A stretch of DNA of 64,000 nt from Euborellia annulipes (GCA_023213315.1 JAKCPI010001755.1:100947-164946), one strand, 5' to 3'. Counted from the stretch's first letter, positions 43,911 to 54,338 are shown. Made by a program: numbers and translations. Notes: a model not told the origin generated them from the letters alone.

Positions 43911-44927
43911 TAAGAGATTTTAGCAATTTAAATAGATGAGGTTAGGTCGATTTTTTGCCATTTTTGACAAATTTAACACGCCATATTTCTTAAACGAGTT
44001 GAGATATCAAGTTGAAATTGGGGCTTTTTCTTAGTCTCTATTGACTGTACCTATGACCCAAATTTCATAGAAATCTGAGATGGTGATGTTAAAAAGTGTA
44101 TCAATTTGACGTGGAAAGAATGACTCGGGCCTGGAAAGCCCCATATTTTCTCAATTTTTCTTGGGGCAAAGATCTTTCTGGGGGGGGGGCCACGAGCCTT
44201 CTGGGGGGGGGCCAGGCCCCCCCCGGGACCCCCCCCTAGTTACGCCCATGTCGGACTGCCTGGGAACCGAACCCCCGACTCTCGGTATGGAAGGCCAGCA
44301 CGCTAACCCCTACACCAAGCCCGAGTGCTTTTCTTTTTATTTATTATTATTTTATTTATAAAAAATACAATCATTTGGAAAATTTCCGGCTGGCTCTAAT
44401 CTTCGCGCCTCTGCTTAATGTTATTGAGATTAAAGCCCGGTAGTTAGGCAGCCCAAATGGCACACGCACACTAAAGCTTTCACTAATACTATCTACCGCC
44501 TTCGCCTGGCCTCACAGCTTATCAGGGATGAATTCACGGAGAAATTTTAAAAAATATAAAATATTTTTTGATTTACAACAGCTTTTAACATTTTGACACT
44601 AAATTTCTCTCTCTATTATATTTTTATTAATTTATTTTTTAAGATTTCCTGGTTCGTGGGTGGGGGGGGGGGGTTAAAGCTCCATATCTCCGCTCTTGAC
44701 TACGACTCTAGGCCTATTTGTGAAAAATTTTTATTTCTTTAGGAATACCGGAGTGAACACAAGACAAATACAACCTAACCGAGATAAACCTATCTGACAG
44801 CCTTCTAAATACCCAAAACATCCTTAAACAATTAAATTAATAATTTATAAACCATCACGGATTTTTTCCCCCATTAAATATTTCATAATCTAATACACGT
44901 ATACACACATATTCTCTTACAAGTTAG

Positions 44928-45192
44928 CAGGGGCGTATATAGAAATTTTTTTCGGGGGGGGGCCCAAACTCAAAAATTTTTCTGAGGAAAATTTTTTTTT
45001 TAAGAAACTATACTTTTTTTCACACGAAATTTTTTGAGGAATATTTTTTCTATTGCGGAACGAAAGTTGTCCATCCTGCGGAAAAATTTGTTGTGCTGAT
45101 GTCTGTATATCCCTATATATGTATATGTGTTTGGGAAATTTCGGGGGGGGGGGGGTCCGGGCCCCCTCGCCCCCCCCTTAAATACGCCCCTG
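44928..45192. mobile_element. hAT-like MITE, CAGGGGCGTATATA ends
   Basis: 265 bp, inverted ends CAGGGGCGTAT / ATACGCCCCTG, exact 8-bp duplication CAAGTTAG (44920-44927, 45193-45200). G-run and C-run just inside each end. Confidence 0.87.
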
Positions 45193-45321
45193 CAAGTTAG
45201 TCTCGATGACCTATATATTCTTGATAAATAAATATCTATTTTGTTTGTTATTATAAGTTTATAATCCTTGTATATTCACCTGTAACAACGCAAACTTTAG
45301 TTGAACTAAGTTGATTGAACT

Positions 45322-45582
45322 CAAGGGCGGATTCAGAGGTGTCGGGGGGGGGGGGGTAATCTGGTGTGACTGGTCGCACAGCACACTATTTTTTCTTAAT
45401 TTCGGAAATTTAAAGACGCATTCTGTACTTGTTTGCCAAAATATAAATGCAAAACAAATTTTTAAGTATTAATTTTTAAAATTTTACATTCAAAATAAAT
45501 TTTTTTTCAAAAAAAAGTATTTTTTTCAAATCTCAGGGGGGGGTAATTACCCCCTTTACCCCCCCCCCTGTATCCGCCCTTG
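45322..45582. mobile_element. hAT-like MITE, CAAGGGCGGATTCA ends
   Basis: 261 bp, ends CAAGGGCGGAT / ATCCGCCCTTG, exact 8-bp duplication ATTGAACT (45314-45321, 45583-45590). G-run 45343-45356 and C-runs near 45550. Its interior starts TAATCTGGTGTGACTGG, the M1 stem sequence; a matching segment with the same G-run recurs at 63775-63980. Confidence 0.87.
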
Positions 45583-45644
45583 ATTGAACTCTAAATTAAG
45601 TTGAATTAGGTACTCATTATAAAACGCTTGTCCACAAATTCAAA

Positions 45645-46560
45645 AATCTGGTGTGACTATTCGCACAGCACACAACTTTCTCTTACCTTCGATAATCAAA
45701 AGTTGTGTTCTGTGCTTGTCACACCAAATTTTTTTGTGTCGACATATATTTAGTTTCCGACAGTACGGTACATTTGAATTCATTATATAAACATGGAAAA
45801 TATTTATATTTTGTTACCATGGCAATCATTTCTCCTATCTTTCCTCTGAAGTACATGAAGTGGTCTTCATAAGTTTCAGTGGCAAAATGAGAATATACGT
45901 TTTAAAGAGAATCTAAAAAATAATTGATTTTTTGAATATTAATCAAAATCGTTGGAGCAAATTTTAAGAAAATCGAAAAAAAAAACTGAAAAATACATCA
46001 GTATAGTACTAGTACTCTTTGGTCGATTTTGATTAAAAGCTTATTTTCACGCCCTAGGGGAGGTGCCTAAATTAAATAAAAAATTTCAGCCTCCTAGCTC
46101 AATTCCTTCATGCTTTAAATTGAACACAGACAAACACACACACACAGAGACAGACCATATCGCGAAAACCACTTTTTTAGATTCAGGGGATCTCAAAACG
46201 TGTATATCCATCAAAATCTCGACATCGAATTTTTGACATTAATCTATATAGCAATATATGTATATTGACATATACATATAGGCAGGGGCGTATATAAGGG
46301 GGGGCCCGGCCCCCCCCGAAATTTCCCAAACACATATACATATATAGGGATATACAGACATCAGCGCAACAAATTTTTCCGCAGGATGGAAAACTTTGGT
46401 TCCGCAAAGGAAAAAATGTTCCGCGAAAAATTTCGTGTGAAAAAAAAATTTAGTTTAAAAAAAAAAAAAATGTCCGCAGAAAATTTTCACTTCGGGCCCC
46501 CCCTCCCCCCCGAAAAAAAATTTCTATATACGCCCCTGCATATAGGTAAGAGAAAGTAAA
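45645..46560 (-). mobile_element. M1 copy split by a hAT MITE
   Basis: Terminal stem 45645-45732, GTCGACATATATTTAG, body with TACATCAGTATAGTACTAG, CAGACAGACC region, ATCTCGACATCGAATTT, then the AT hairpin that is interrupted at 46283 and resumes with CATATAGGTAAGAGAAAG at 46539. Confidence 0.75.
46283..46538. mobile_element. hAT-like MITE inside an M1 end hairpin
   Basis: 256 bp, ends CAGGGGCGTATATA / TATACGCCCCTG, exact 8-bp duplication CATATAGG (46275-46282, 46539-46546). Same family as 44928-45192 but in the opposite orientation, with about 200 bp similar when reversed (CCCAAACACATATACATA). Confidence 0.87.
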
Positions 46561-46720
46561 AATATTTTATAATGAACTAGCCACAATATCCTATTTAGGA
46601 TATATATACATAAATATACAATTTCCTTTTTTATTCACCTCCACTAATTTGAATTAATGATGGCCTAAAACCACCCCCTGAAAATTTTTTAACTAATTAA
46701 AAAAAAACTTATTAATTAGA

Positions 46721-46993
46721 GGGATATGAAATGAGAGATGCAGCTAAGGTTTTTTCTTTTTTTTAATTTATTCAATTCGGCACAGGGTGTACTTGGTCAT
46801 CGCATTCTGTATATATATTTATTGTATACGAGTTTGTTCAACATTATATAAAATCCACTATGACACTTTCATAATGATTTTTCGCCAGCTCTGAAGATGG
46901 TCCAAACACGGGACCGAAACGTCAGCTGTGCGAATTGAATAAATAAAAAAAGAAAAAACCTTAGCTGCATCACTCATTTCATATCCCTCTTAT
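46721..46993. mobile_element. PLE-type element H, one-armed ribozyme
   Basis: GGGATATGAAATGAG...TTTATTCAATTCG (46723-46779) recurs inverted at 46934-46993. The right side keeps a complete ribozyme; the left arm skips from GGCACAG to GGTGTAC, so its ribozyme is gone. Confidence 0.66.
46885..46930 (+). ncRNA. Hammerhead ribozyme motif in element H
   Basis: Helix I CAGCT/AGCTG, CTGAAGA at 46891, a five-pair helix II GGTCC/GGACC, GAAACGTC at 46916-46923. The most regular copy in the window. Confidence 0.8.
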
Positions 46994-47094
46994 TAATAAT
47001 ATCACATCACAGCTCTAAATTGCTTTGTGTAAAAAAGGTAACGCTTAGTGTGTGAGAGAGAAAGAGAGAGACAATCTCTTATTTATTTAAACTA

Positions 47095-47580
47095 ATAAAA
47101 AAATCTGGTGTGACTGGCGCACAGCACACAACTTTCTCTTACCCTTCGGTAAGAGAAAGTTGCGCACTGTGCTGGTCACACCAGATTTTTGTGTCGAGAT
47201 ATATTTAGTTTCCGATAGCATCTTAGTTTCAAACTTGCATTTTAAATGTTGACTGCTTCAAATAAACTATGGTTATTTTTCAAAATTTTAATCTCATATT
47301 TGGACATTTTATACACAATATAGAATCGTAAATAAATACAAAATTTCATAAGAATTGGAAAAAAAAATTTTAAATGCCTAAAAAGTTCTAAAGGGGACCC
47401 CCTTTTGAATCGAAATTAACATACAAATCCCTATAGGAAATTAACATTAGGCCTATGCGAAGATAAGGTGGAAAGGGAATTTAAAAAGAGTAGAGACAGG
47501 CGATAATGTTTGCAAGTGAGAGAGAGACATATATGTTTTCTTTGAAACAATTAAAGACACAAATAAATTTAAAAAAAAAA
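47095..47580 (-). mobile_element. M1 stem plus M1b unit (second copy)
   Basis: Terminal stem 47101-47188 nearly perfect (CTGGTGTGACTGGCGC ... CACACCAGA), then GTGTCGAGATATATTTAG and the 400-base segment shared with 21640-22015. After 47580 the next M1 starts without its stem. Confidence 0.65.
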
Positions 47581-47639
47581 TGGGAATTTAAATAATAATT
47601 GATTTTTAATCTAATAAAAAGAAAAGATTTAAATTCCGT

Positions 47640-48145
47640 TACCATGGCAACCATTTCTATCTTTCCTATGAAGAACAAGAGTAAAGTGGTCTTCAGAAGA
47701 TTTCAACGGCAAAATGAGAATATACATTTTAAAGAGCATCTAAAAAATAGTTCATTTATGAATTTTAAAAAAATCCTTGGAGGGAATTTTGAGAAAATCG
47801 AAAAAAACTGAAAAAGTACATCAGTAAAGTACTAGTACTTTTTGGCCGATTTTGTTCAAAAGCTTATTTTGAGATTCTTCAAAGGTACCTAAGTTAAATA
47901 TAAAATTTCAATCCGGTAGCTCAATTCCTTCATGCTAAAAAAATGGTTCCACACATACAGACACACATACATACACACATACACACATACACACACACAG
48001 ACCAATTTGCGGGACCCACTTTTTTGGACTCAGGGGACCTCAAAACATGTATATCCATCAAAATCTCGACATCGAATTTTTGACATGATCGTAATACTTT
48101 CTCTCTCTATATATTTCATATATAGGGTAAGAGAAAGTAATTAAA
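47640..48145 (-). mobile_element. M1 copy, stem missing
   Basis: TTACCATGGCAACCATTTC, GTACATCAGTAAAGTACTAGTAC, a CA-rich microsatellite (47950-48000) and the AT end (48100-48145). Confidence 0.68.
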
Positions 48146-48688
48146 TTACTTTCTCCTCTTTGATTGTTCCCCTCTTTCTCCTCTCTCTCCCTTCTCCCCC
48201 TCCCCCCTCCACACATGCAGCCGACCTCACGCAAGCTAAAAATAATAACTCCCCTCCTCTTACCACCCCTCTCTGATTGTTGAGCCTTCCTTGGCATCGG
48301 TCAGTTTAAGTTAATAGATAGTGTATCGTGTTTAACCTCAAAACTTAACTTCACTCTATCCGTTTTTATCTTTTCAATCCTTTATTTTTTGTAAGTAAAT
48401 CTTTTATTTTATATGTGTGTGTATAATTTATCAGCTGCTATTAATGTTTTTACTTTGATTAAACTTAAATAATCATAAAATGATTTTTTTATTTTTCTAG
48501 AAATGGAGGGGATTATTGATAATTTACTTTTATTATTATTATTATTATTTTTTTTTTACTTGAATGTTTTAGAATTTAGAACTTATTTCATCTTAAAATT
48601 AAATAGTTTAAAGTCAATTAGATATACATAATATTATCATTTAAATTAAATTTATTATTTATTTAGTTGCCATTATTAAGTGAGCATT

Positions 48689-49012
48689 TTTACTTTCTCT
48701 TACCTTATATACAGTATATAGAAAGTATTGCTATCATGTCAAAAATTCTGTCGAGATTTTGATGAATATTCATGTGGGTCCTGCAAATTGGTCTGTCTGT
48801 CTATGTGTAACGATTTTTAGCATGAAGGAATTGAGCTACCGGATTGAAATTTTTTATTTAAGTTACGTCTTTCGTGAAAATTGTTTGAAGTACACTTTAC
48901 TGATGTAGTAGTTCAGATTTTTCAAATTCATTTTCCGACTCTTCCTTCCATAGAGCTAATGATAAATTTATAGTGTAAGAGAAAGTTGTGTGCTGTCACA
49001 CCAGATTTTTTA
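48689..49012 (+). mobile_element. Short M1 deletion derivative
   Basis: Start hairpin (48690-48732), AAGCATGAAGGAATTGAGC, a jump to GAAGTACACTTTACTGATG, another jump to GTAAGAGAAAGTTGTGTGCTG and CACACCAGA. Both ends kept, about half of the body lost. Sits 60 bases before the Ig-exon acceptor. Confidence 0.65.
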
Positions 49013-49073
49013 AATCATAAATCAAATTGGTCATAACTTATATTATTATCTAATAAAAATTATTTTTTTTTAG

Positions 49074-49179
49074 GTGCTTCTAAAGAAAACCAAGGGCTCC
49101 GACTTAGGCGAATACCGGTGTCTTGTAAGGAACTCAATTGGGACTCTACGCTCGCGTCCTGCAACCATCTCAGCAGCTG
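49074..49179 (+). CDS. Internal exon, second half of the same Ig domain
   Basis: Exon of 106 nt (35 codons plus one base) after a T-rich acceptor ending in AG at 49072-49073, with a consensus GTGAGT donor at 49180. It begins VLLKKTKGSDLGEYRCLV and ends NSIGTLRSRPATISAA. D-L-G-E-Y-R-C is the canonical F strand of an Ig domain (DxGxYxC) with the second cysteine, and the rest is the G strand. It starts in phase 0, matching the donor of the exon ending at 40169, and ends in phase 1, as usual at Ig-domain borders. The two exons together make one complete Ig domain of about 100 residues. Later exons (further Ig or fibronectin domains) were not found in the remaining 14.8 kb. Confidence 0.82.
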
Positions 49180-49274
49180 GTGAGTTCACTTATTATCCCA
49201 TATAGTTAGAAGATTTTTTTGTGTAAATATATAGATGTATAGGCAATACGAAACGTATCGTATATTTGAATTTT

Positions 49275-49312
49275 TACTTTCTCTTACCTATATATGTTAA
49301 TATATAGAGGGA
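49275..49312 (+). mobile_element. Solo M1 start hairpin
   Basis: CTTTCTCTTACCTATATATG...TATAGAGGGAAAGTA with no M1 body after it. Confidence 0.45.
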
Positions 49313-49661
49313 AAGTATAGTATTGTTTTTTAATATTGAACTAACAACTTTAAATCACCTTATTAAGTTTGTAGGCATCGTTTATTACGTTTTGAATTAT
49401 TTTTATATAGCTAATGACGTTTGATATTATTATTATTACTCTTTTGTTAATGACGTTTCTTAATTAGATTATTTGATGCATATTAAAGTTATCGGATTAT
49501 ATTTTGTCCCATAACATAATATTAAAGTTTAATAATTTTCGAGATCTATATATACTTGAATAAGATATTAATATTTAATGAACAATTCGGACTTGACAAG
49601 TCATAGAAATATTCAATTTTTAACAAATTTGTAAGTATATTTTTTTTGATAGGCCAAACAC

Positions 49662-49752
49662 CTCATGGCTAGTACAAAGGGTAGCACACCGAAACCCCGG
49701 AAGGGCTGGAGATTTTGGGTTCGACTCCCGAGGGCCATGGGGACATATTACA
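49662..49752 (+). mobile_element. SINE-C tRNA-derived head
   Basis: CATGGCTAGTACAAAGGGTAGCAC (A-box-like) and GGGTTCGACTCCC (B box at 49718), with CCCCGGAAGGGCTGGAGA between. Same layout as 54339-54425. Confidence 0.55.
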
Positions 49753-49764
49753 AATATTTTTTTT

Positions 49765-50015
49765 TTAATATTTAAAAACACACTTTTTTCTCATTCGCAC
49801 TCACACTTACACATACATTCACACAGAATTTTTGACAACTCAGGGCATATAAGACTTTATACGATAACCGTTATTGAAAATATATATTTGGGGTTCAGGA
49901 ATTCTTATTTAAGCCATTTAGTATCAAATGGCTTATATAAAATTATCGGGCTGCCAGGGAACCGAACCATTGTCATACAAGGCCAGCACACTAACCCCTA
50001 CACCAAGCCCGAGGG
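49765..50015 (-). mobile_element. SINE-A copy, complete
   Basis: CTCATTCGCACTCAC, GACAACTCAGGGC, GGGGTTCAGGAATTC, CATTTAGTATCAAATG, ATCGGGCTGCCAGGGAACCG, CCAGCACACTAACCCC and CACCAAGCCCGAGGGC. Head and body present, inverted. Confidence 0.75.
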
Positions 50016-52465
50016 CATATTACAAATTTATTTGATATCATTAAAGATCTAACCAAAAGCCTAATCCTAATGATAAATCTATCCAGATCTAGTTATATCA
50101 GATGTTTTTTGTTTAGGAAAATCTTTTTAGGGTTTATATTCGAAGTTTATTTTTAGCAAAAATAAATCGCTTTTTTTAAAGAAGATTATAAATAAAGAAA
50201 AAATTTAATTAACGAATTTGGCTTTTATGTTATTAATATTATCATATACAAATATTTTTTTTAACATTTCCAGTTGAAAAAATCTGGTGTAACTGGTCTC
50301 TTACCTTCATAAACCATTTCCGTCGAATGTCCCAAAATTCACTATCTTGTTAACAAGCTTGCATTTTCGTATCATATTGTTTTAAAATATTTTTCATCTA
50401 TATTTTTGAAAAAGTAGAGCTAGATTTTTTTTTGAAGGATTTAATTAAATTATTAAAAGAAAATTTTAAGGTTATTCAAACCCTCTTATCGAGGTGTTGT
50501 TGAGGATTTGATACTTTTATTAATATTACCTATTATTGACTTTGCAAGCAATCATCACTATATTGTATTGTATATGGGAATATTCTTTCAATAGATGGGT
50601 TTGCTCGCTTCTTGTGCTAGGGATCAACTGTTCGTTTCCACTCTCGAACGATGAAATATTTCTAATAATTATAATAAATAAGAAATTATATATAATATTT
50701 AAGATACTATATATATCGCGTATATGCGCCGCGAAATTTATACAATTAAATATTTATTAATTATATATCCCAAAAAAAATAGGGGCCCCCCCACCCCCCG
50801 GTGTTTTTTTTTTTTTTTTAAATTAATTTAGAAAAATATGGATGTTGTCTAAATGCCTTCAGATGTCTTAAAAAAAAAAAAACTCGTTTTACAAAATGCT
50901 GATTGCAACATATTTTTTTTTTCTCATTCGTTTAATGTGAAAAATCAAGCTTTATGGCATCTCAGTTAATTCCACAAGCTCATAAAATTATCTTTATTGG
51001 AAGAGGTGGAAATTACCCGTTCGTTGAAATAATTTTTGATTTCTTCTCTCATCAAAAATATATATATATATAAATTTAATCAAAATACTGTTAATTAAAT
51101 CTCTTCTCATTTATATTCGTTTATCTATTGATTTAACATTCCCTGAATGTAGGTATATATGTCTTGTGGCACACGTCACACGTTCAATTCGCTCTGACAC
51201 GTCCCTTGTGAATTCTTCAACAAACCATGATTCGATTCTTGAGGTCTACAACACACCTCTGAGAATTACGCTATCTATTAAAGAGAGATATTCCTTTTGA
51301 ACTCTGTATTCCTTTAAACAAATTTATAAATCCTAAATCGTTATATATATTTACAATTATTTGAAAATCTTAATTATTCCTCTCTTAAAAAACAAACAAA
51401 AAGTACTTATAGGATAATTAACGGCTTTTGTAACTCTTTCCACCTTACGATTGCATTGGAAATAAGTATATAATAAATAAAAAAAACGGCAATTGAAGTC
51501 AATAAATGGAAACTCAAGTGGTCTCTCAAAACGTTAAGTCGTTAACACCTATTGACTAACCATTAAAGTAATCAACGTCCACTCAACTTATGTGAAAAAG
51601 AACTGTAAGTCGTATTCTCAGTTTAATGTTTAATCTACTTTTAAATTGATTAGATTTTATTCCCTTTTTCTTTTTTTTTTTTTTTTTTTTTAATTTGATT
51701 CCTGAATAAATTATTTACTAAAAAACATCAGAATCTACTTCTTTTTTTGTCCTTCATCAAGGATACCATTCGCATTGATTTGTTGACATCTTTGATATAT
51801 ATATATATATATTTTGGTCATTCTACAAAAATTGGTTAACTTCGCAAATTGCAAATAATTCAGTGACTACCAAACATATTGACTTTTTTTAAGCATCAGT
51901 TAATAGAAAAAGTTAATTATTTTTGGCCACCCCTAATAAATATTGAAATTTAAAAAAATTGAATGAAAATATTCGTCTTTTTAACTAAAATGTCAGTTCC
52001 CTGGCATGTACCAGATCATAAAGTGATCATTAAAATGCAAATTTATTTTAAACTATTAGATGTATATCATTATTATCCATATCGATATATTCTAAGATAC
52101 TTTACAGTATTAAGCGTTGTTAATTCATAAATTTTGATTTTAAATAAATTTTTATTATTTTTTTTTTAATTCAAAGTCGCGTACTTAGATTTTAGCGTCA
52201 GTCCCTTGGCTTATGTTAAATTTTAAAACACAAAATTTGAAAATATCTGATATTATACTCGGTTGATAAATTAATTATCTGTTTTATTTAAGTTTAGGGT
52301 ATAAAGATGGCAGTGGTGCCCAAATACCGGACGTTATCTATCTTTTATATACTTTTATTGTTATTTTTGTTTCGAAAATCACCATGTAAACACTTTCAAT
52401 TTGTCAGTCTTCTGGTAGGTAATAATTTGGATAACTGTTGTTATATTTAATTTATAAAAGAAAAA
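50016..52465. other. AT-rich spacer, little recognised
   Basis: Small M1-stem fragment at 50278-50312 (AATCTGGTGTAACTGG). A possible SINE-B tail at 50825-50880 (GTCTAAATGCCTTCAGATGTC). Poly-T and poly-A runs. No exon identified. Confidence 0.45.
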
Positions 52466-52469
52466 AAAC

Positions 52470-52632
52470 CTATTGTGACTGGTCGCACAGCACACAACTT
52501 TCTCTTACCTTCGGTAATCAAAAATATCCATCAAAATCTCGACATTGAATTTTTGACATGAACCCAATACTTTCTCTCTCTCTATATATATATATATTAT
52601 ATATATACATAGGTAAGAGAAAGTAAAAAAAA
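52470..52632 (-). mobile_element. Very short M1 deletion derivative
   Basis: Half of the terminal stem (TGTGACTGGTCGCACAGCAC...CTTACCTTCGGTAATC) joins directly to ATCCATCAAAATCTCGAC and the AT hairpin ending GGTAAGAGAAAG. About 160 bp with both ends. Confidence 0.65.
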
Positions 52633-52957
52633 GTATTCCAAGTATCATTTAGCAGAATTTTTGTGTTTTATATCAAAAGTCAGTCCCCTGGCAGTTTTTC
52701 AACCGAAAAGCTAAGCGGTAATGAGCTTATATATTAATACAAAAAAAAAAAAAATTTTAGAGGATATAATAAAAGTTTCACTTTAAAAAAAAAAAAAAAA
52801 AAAAAAATTAAAAAATCTGAGTGTTAATATATGAATACAATAAAATTAACTTATTGCCTATCAAAACCATTACAAACAATTGAAATCAAAGTTACTAATT
52901 GTGCATTTCAAATTCGACCCCAAAGTAAACCCATTTTTGTAGAATGATCCATATATA

Positions 52958-53244
52958 CATGGGCGGGTACCCAGGATCAAATCTAGGGGGGGGGGGCATG
53001 GTCAGATCTTGGTCGTCCAGGGGGGGCAGATCATGGTCGTCCAGATTGTGACATAGCTATTTTGTATATAGAGGGGAAAAGCCTTCGAATTAAAGGCCTA
53101 AAAACCCTCGAGTCCTAACAAAAAGAATCATTCCCCGTCGCCATCCACCAATTTTGTTTCGTTTCATTATAAACATTTAATTTTTTTTTTGTTGCTTCTA
53201 GGGGGGGGGCAGCTGCCCCCTGCCCCTCGCTGGGTACGCCCATG
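52958..53244. mobile_element. hAT-like MITE, CATGGGCGGGTACCC ends
   Basis: 287 bp, ends CATGGGCGGGTACCC / GGGTACGCCCATG, exact 8-bp duplication CATATATA (52950-52957, 53245-53252). G-run 52987-52996 and GGGGGGGGGCAGCTGCCCCC inside the right end. Confidence 0.87.
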
Positions 53245-53254
53245 CATATATATA

Positions 53255-54090
53255 TATAAATTATCTTTATTGACGAATAAAAACAAAACTTAATGTTAGA
53301 AAAAAAAAAAATGACTACTATATTTTTTTTAATTAATAAGAATGGAAATAAAGCCAAATTAAACTTTTTAAGTATTCATAATACACTTCTCTAAAATATC
53401 TTTCTTTCTGAAAACCCCCTTTATTTTATTCACCTAACGCATTATATTTATATTTTAAAGTGCAACTGGTCCGATCTCTTGCTAACATTGTTTCTTATTG
53501 CTAATAAAATAAGAATTTATCGCGTAACCCGACCAAGAATTAAATGCCATTAGCTTCTCGCAACATTTTATTTAAAAACACCTTTTGTAAAGGATTTGCA
53601 CCATTTAATAGCCTTGTTCTTTTTCTATATCGATAAAAGGAAACCTCTACCCCAAGCCTAAATTTTGATGGTACCACTTAGTAAAAAAAAAAAAAAAACA
53701 GGGTCATTAATATCAAAAAAAAAATTATCATGTTGACAGCGAACTTTCACCTTCATTGAAATTTAATGACGTTTGGTTATATCAAATTTTCCTCTATAAA
53801 ATTACATCTTATTTATTACACTATTAATTATATTTTCTTTTTCTTTTTTTATCAATCTTTATTGCTTTCCTCTCACGATGATATGAAATAGAAAAAGTGA
53901 ATTTGGTTTATCTGAAAAGGTTTATCAGTTTGATATCCAATATATATAATATGCCTCATAAAATTTCTTTGACTAAATTTGTACTCATTATTTATGTATG
54001 CCCTAAGACAACATTCAAAAACATTTGATCTCGTCAGCAGTGATTTTTTTAAAGCAAGTTATTTCTCTTCGACACTCTAGTATATTTAAC
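53255..54090. other. AT-rich stretch, no feature seen
   Basis: No repeat, exon or RNA recognised. Confidence 0.45.
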
Positions 54091-54094
54091 AAGA

Positions 54095-54200
54095 CTATGC
54101 TTTTTGTTGGTGGGTCAAGAGCTCCCAGAAATTGGACCTAGGATCTCCTTTTCAGGACAAATATTATAACTTGACCCCCTAGCCCTAAGGGCTTTGCTGC
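54095..54200 (-). mobile_element. tRNA-like SINE relic
   Basis: Minus strand GGGCTAGGGGGTCAAGTTAT then GAGATCCTAGGTCCAATTTC, A-box- and B-box-like words at tRNA spacing. Related in layout to SINE-C just downstream. Confidence 0.3.
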
Positions 54201-54338
54201 TTACAGTAGTCTTTTAGAGCATAGCGGCGGACAAATGAGAAATTTTTCTTTAATATTTCTCACATTGTTAGAGAAATGCACAGTCATAAGGTAATTAAGG
54301 GGAAGTGAGTTTTTGTTGGTGTAGGTCGAGGGTCCGGT

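Larger units (their letters stand above)
40727..44126. mobile_element. Foldback element, GAGTCATTCCACGTCAAAT ends
   Basis: Long inverted arms: 40727-41215 and, after removing later insertions, 41285-44126, with ends GAGTCATTCCACGT and ACGTGGAAAGAATGACTC. GGGC flanks both sides (40723-40726, 44127-44130), a possible 4-bp duplication. About 400 bp present in the right arm (42272-42510 plus 43914-44065) is missing from the left. No protein seen. A fragment recurs at 1722-1850. Superfamily not assigned. Confidence 0.72.
40631..44250. mobile_element. hAT-like element, CATGGGCGTAACTAG ends
   Basis: Perfect inverted ends CATGGGCGTAACTAG / CTAGTTACGCCCATG and an exact 8-bp target duplication TCGGACTG (40623-40630, 44251-44258) within the SINE. 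Its own sequence is only about 220 bp (40631-40726 and 44127-44250), with G-rich tracts; the rest is the foldback element inserted in it. Confidence 0.85.
40380..44325 (-). mobile_element. SINE-A copy split by 3.6 kb of nested elements
   Basis: Tail and body (CAGTCTTTTCGGCAAT, GGGGTCCAGGCAT, CATTTAGTATCCAAATTGC, CATCGGACTG) at 40380-40630; the tRNA head resumes at 44259 (CCTGGGAACCGAACCCCCGAC, then CCAGCACGCTAACCCCTACACCAAGCCCGAG). Rejoined, it is a full SINE with A and B boxes. The body shows a partial duplication (two GGGGTCCAGGCAT blocks, 40486 and 40565). Confidence 0.78.
40170..49073 (+). other. 8.9 kb intra-domain intron filled with transposons
   Basis: Intron between the two Ig-domain exons. 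Going 3' it holds a hAT-type end at 40256, SINE-A split by a 3.6 kb stack of nested elements, hAT elements at 44928 and 45322, an M1 copy split by a hAT element, a PLE relic with an intact hammerhead core, a second M1 with an upstream M1b unit, and a short M1 deletion derivative just before the acceptor. Little unassigned sequence remains except 44330-44920 and 48145-48690. Confidence 0.7.
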
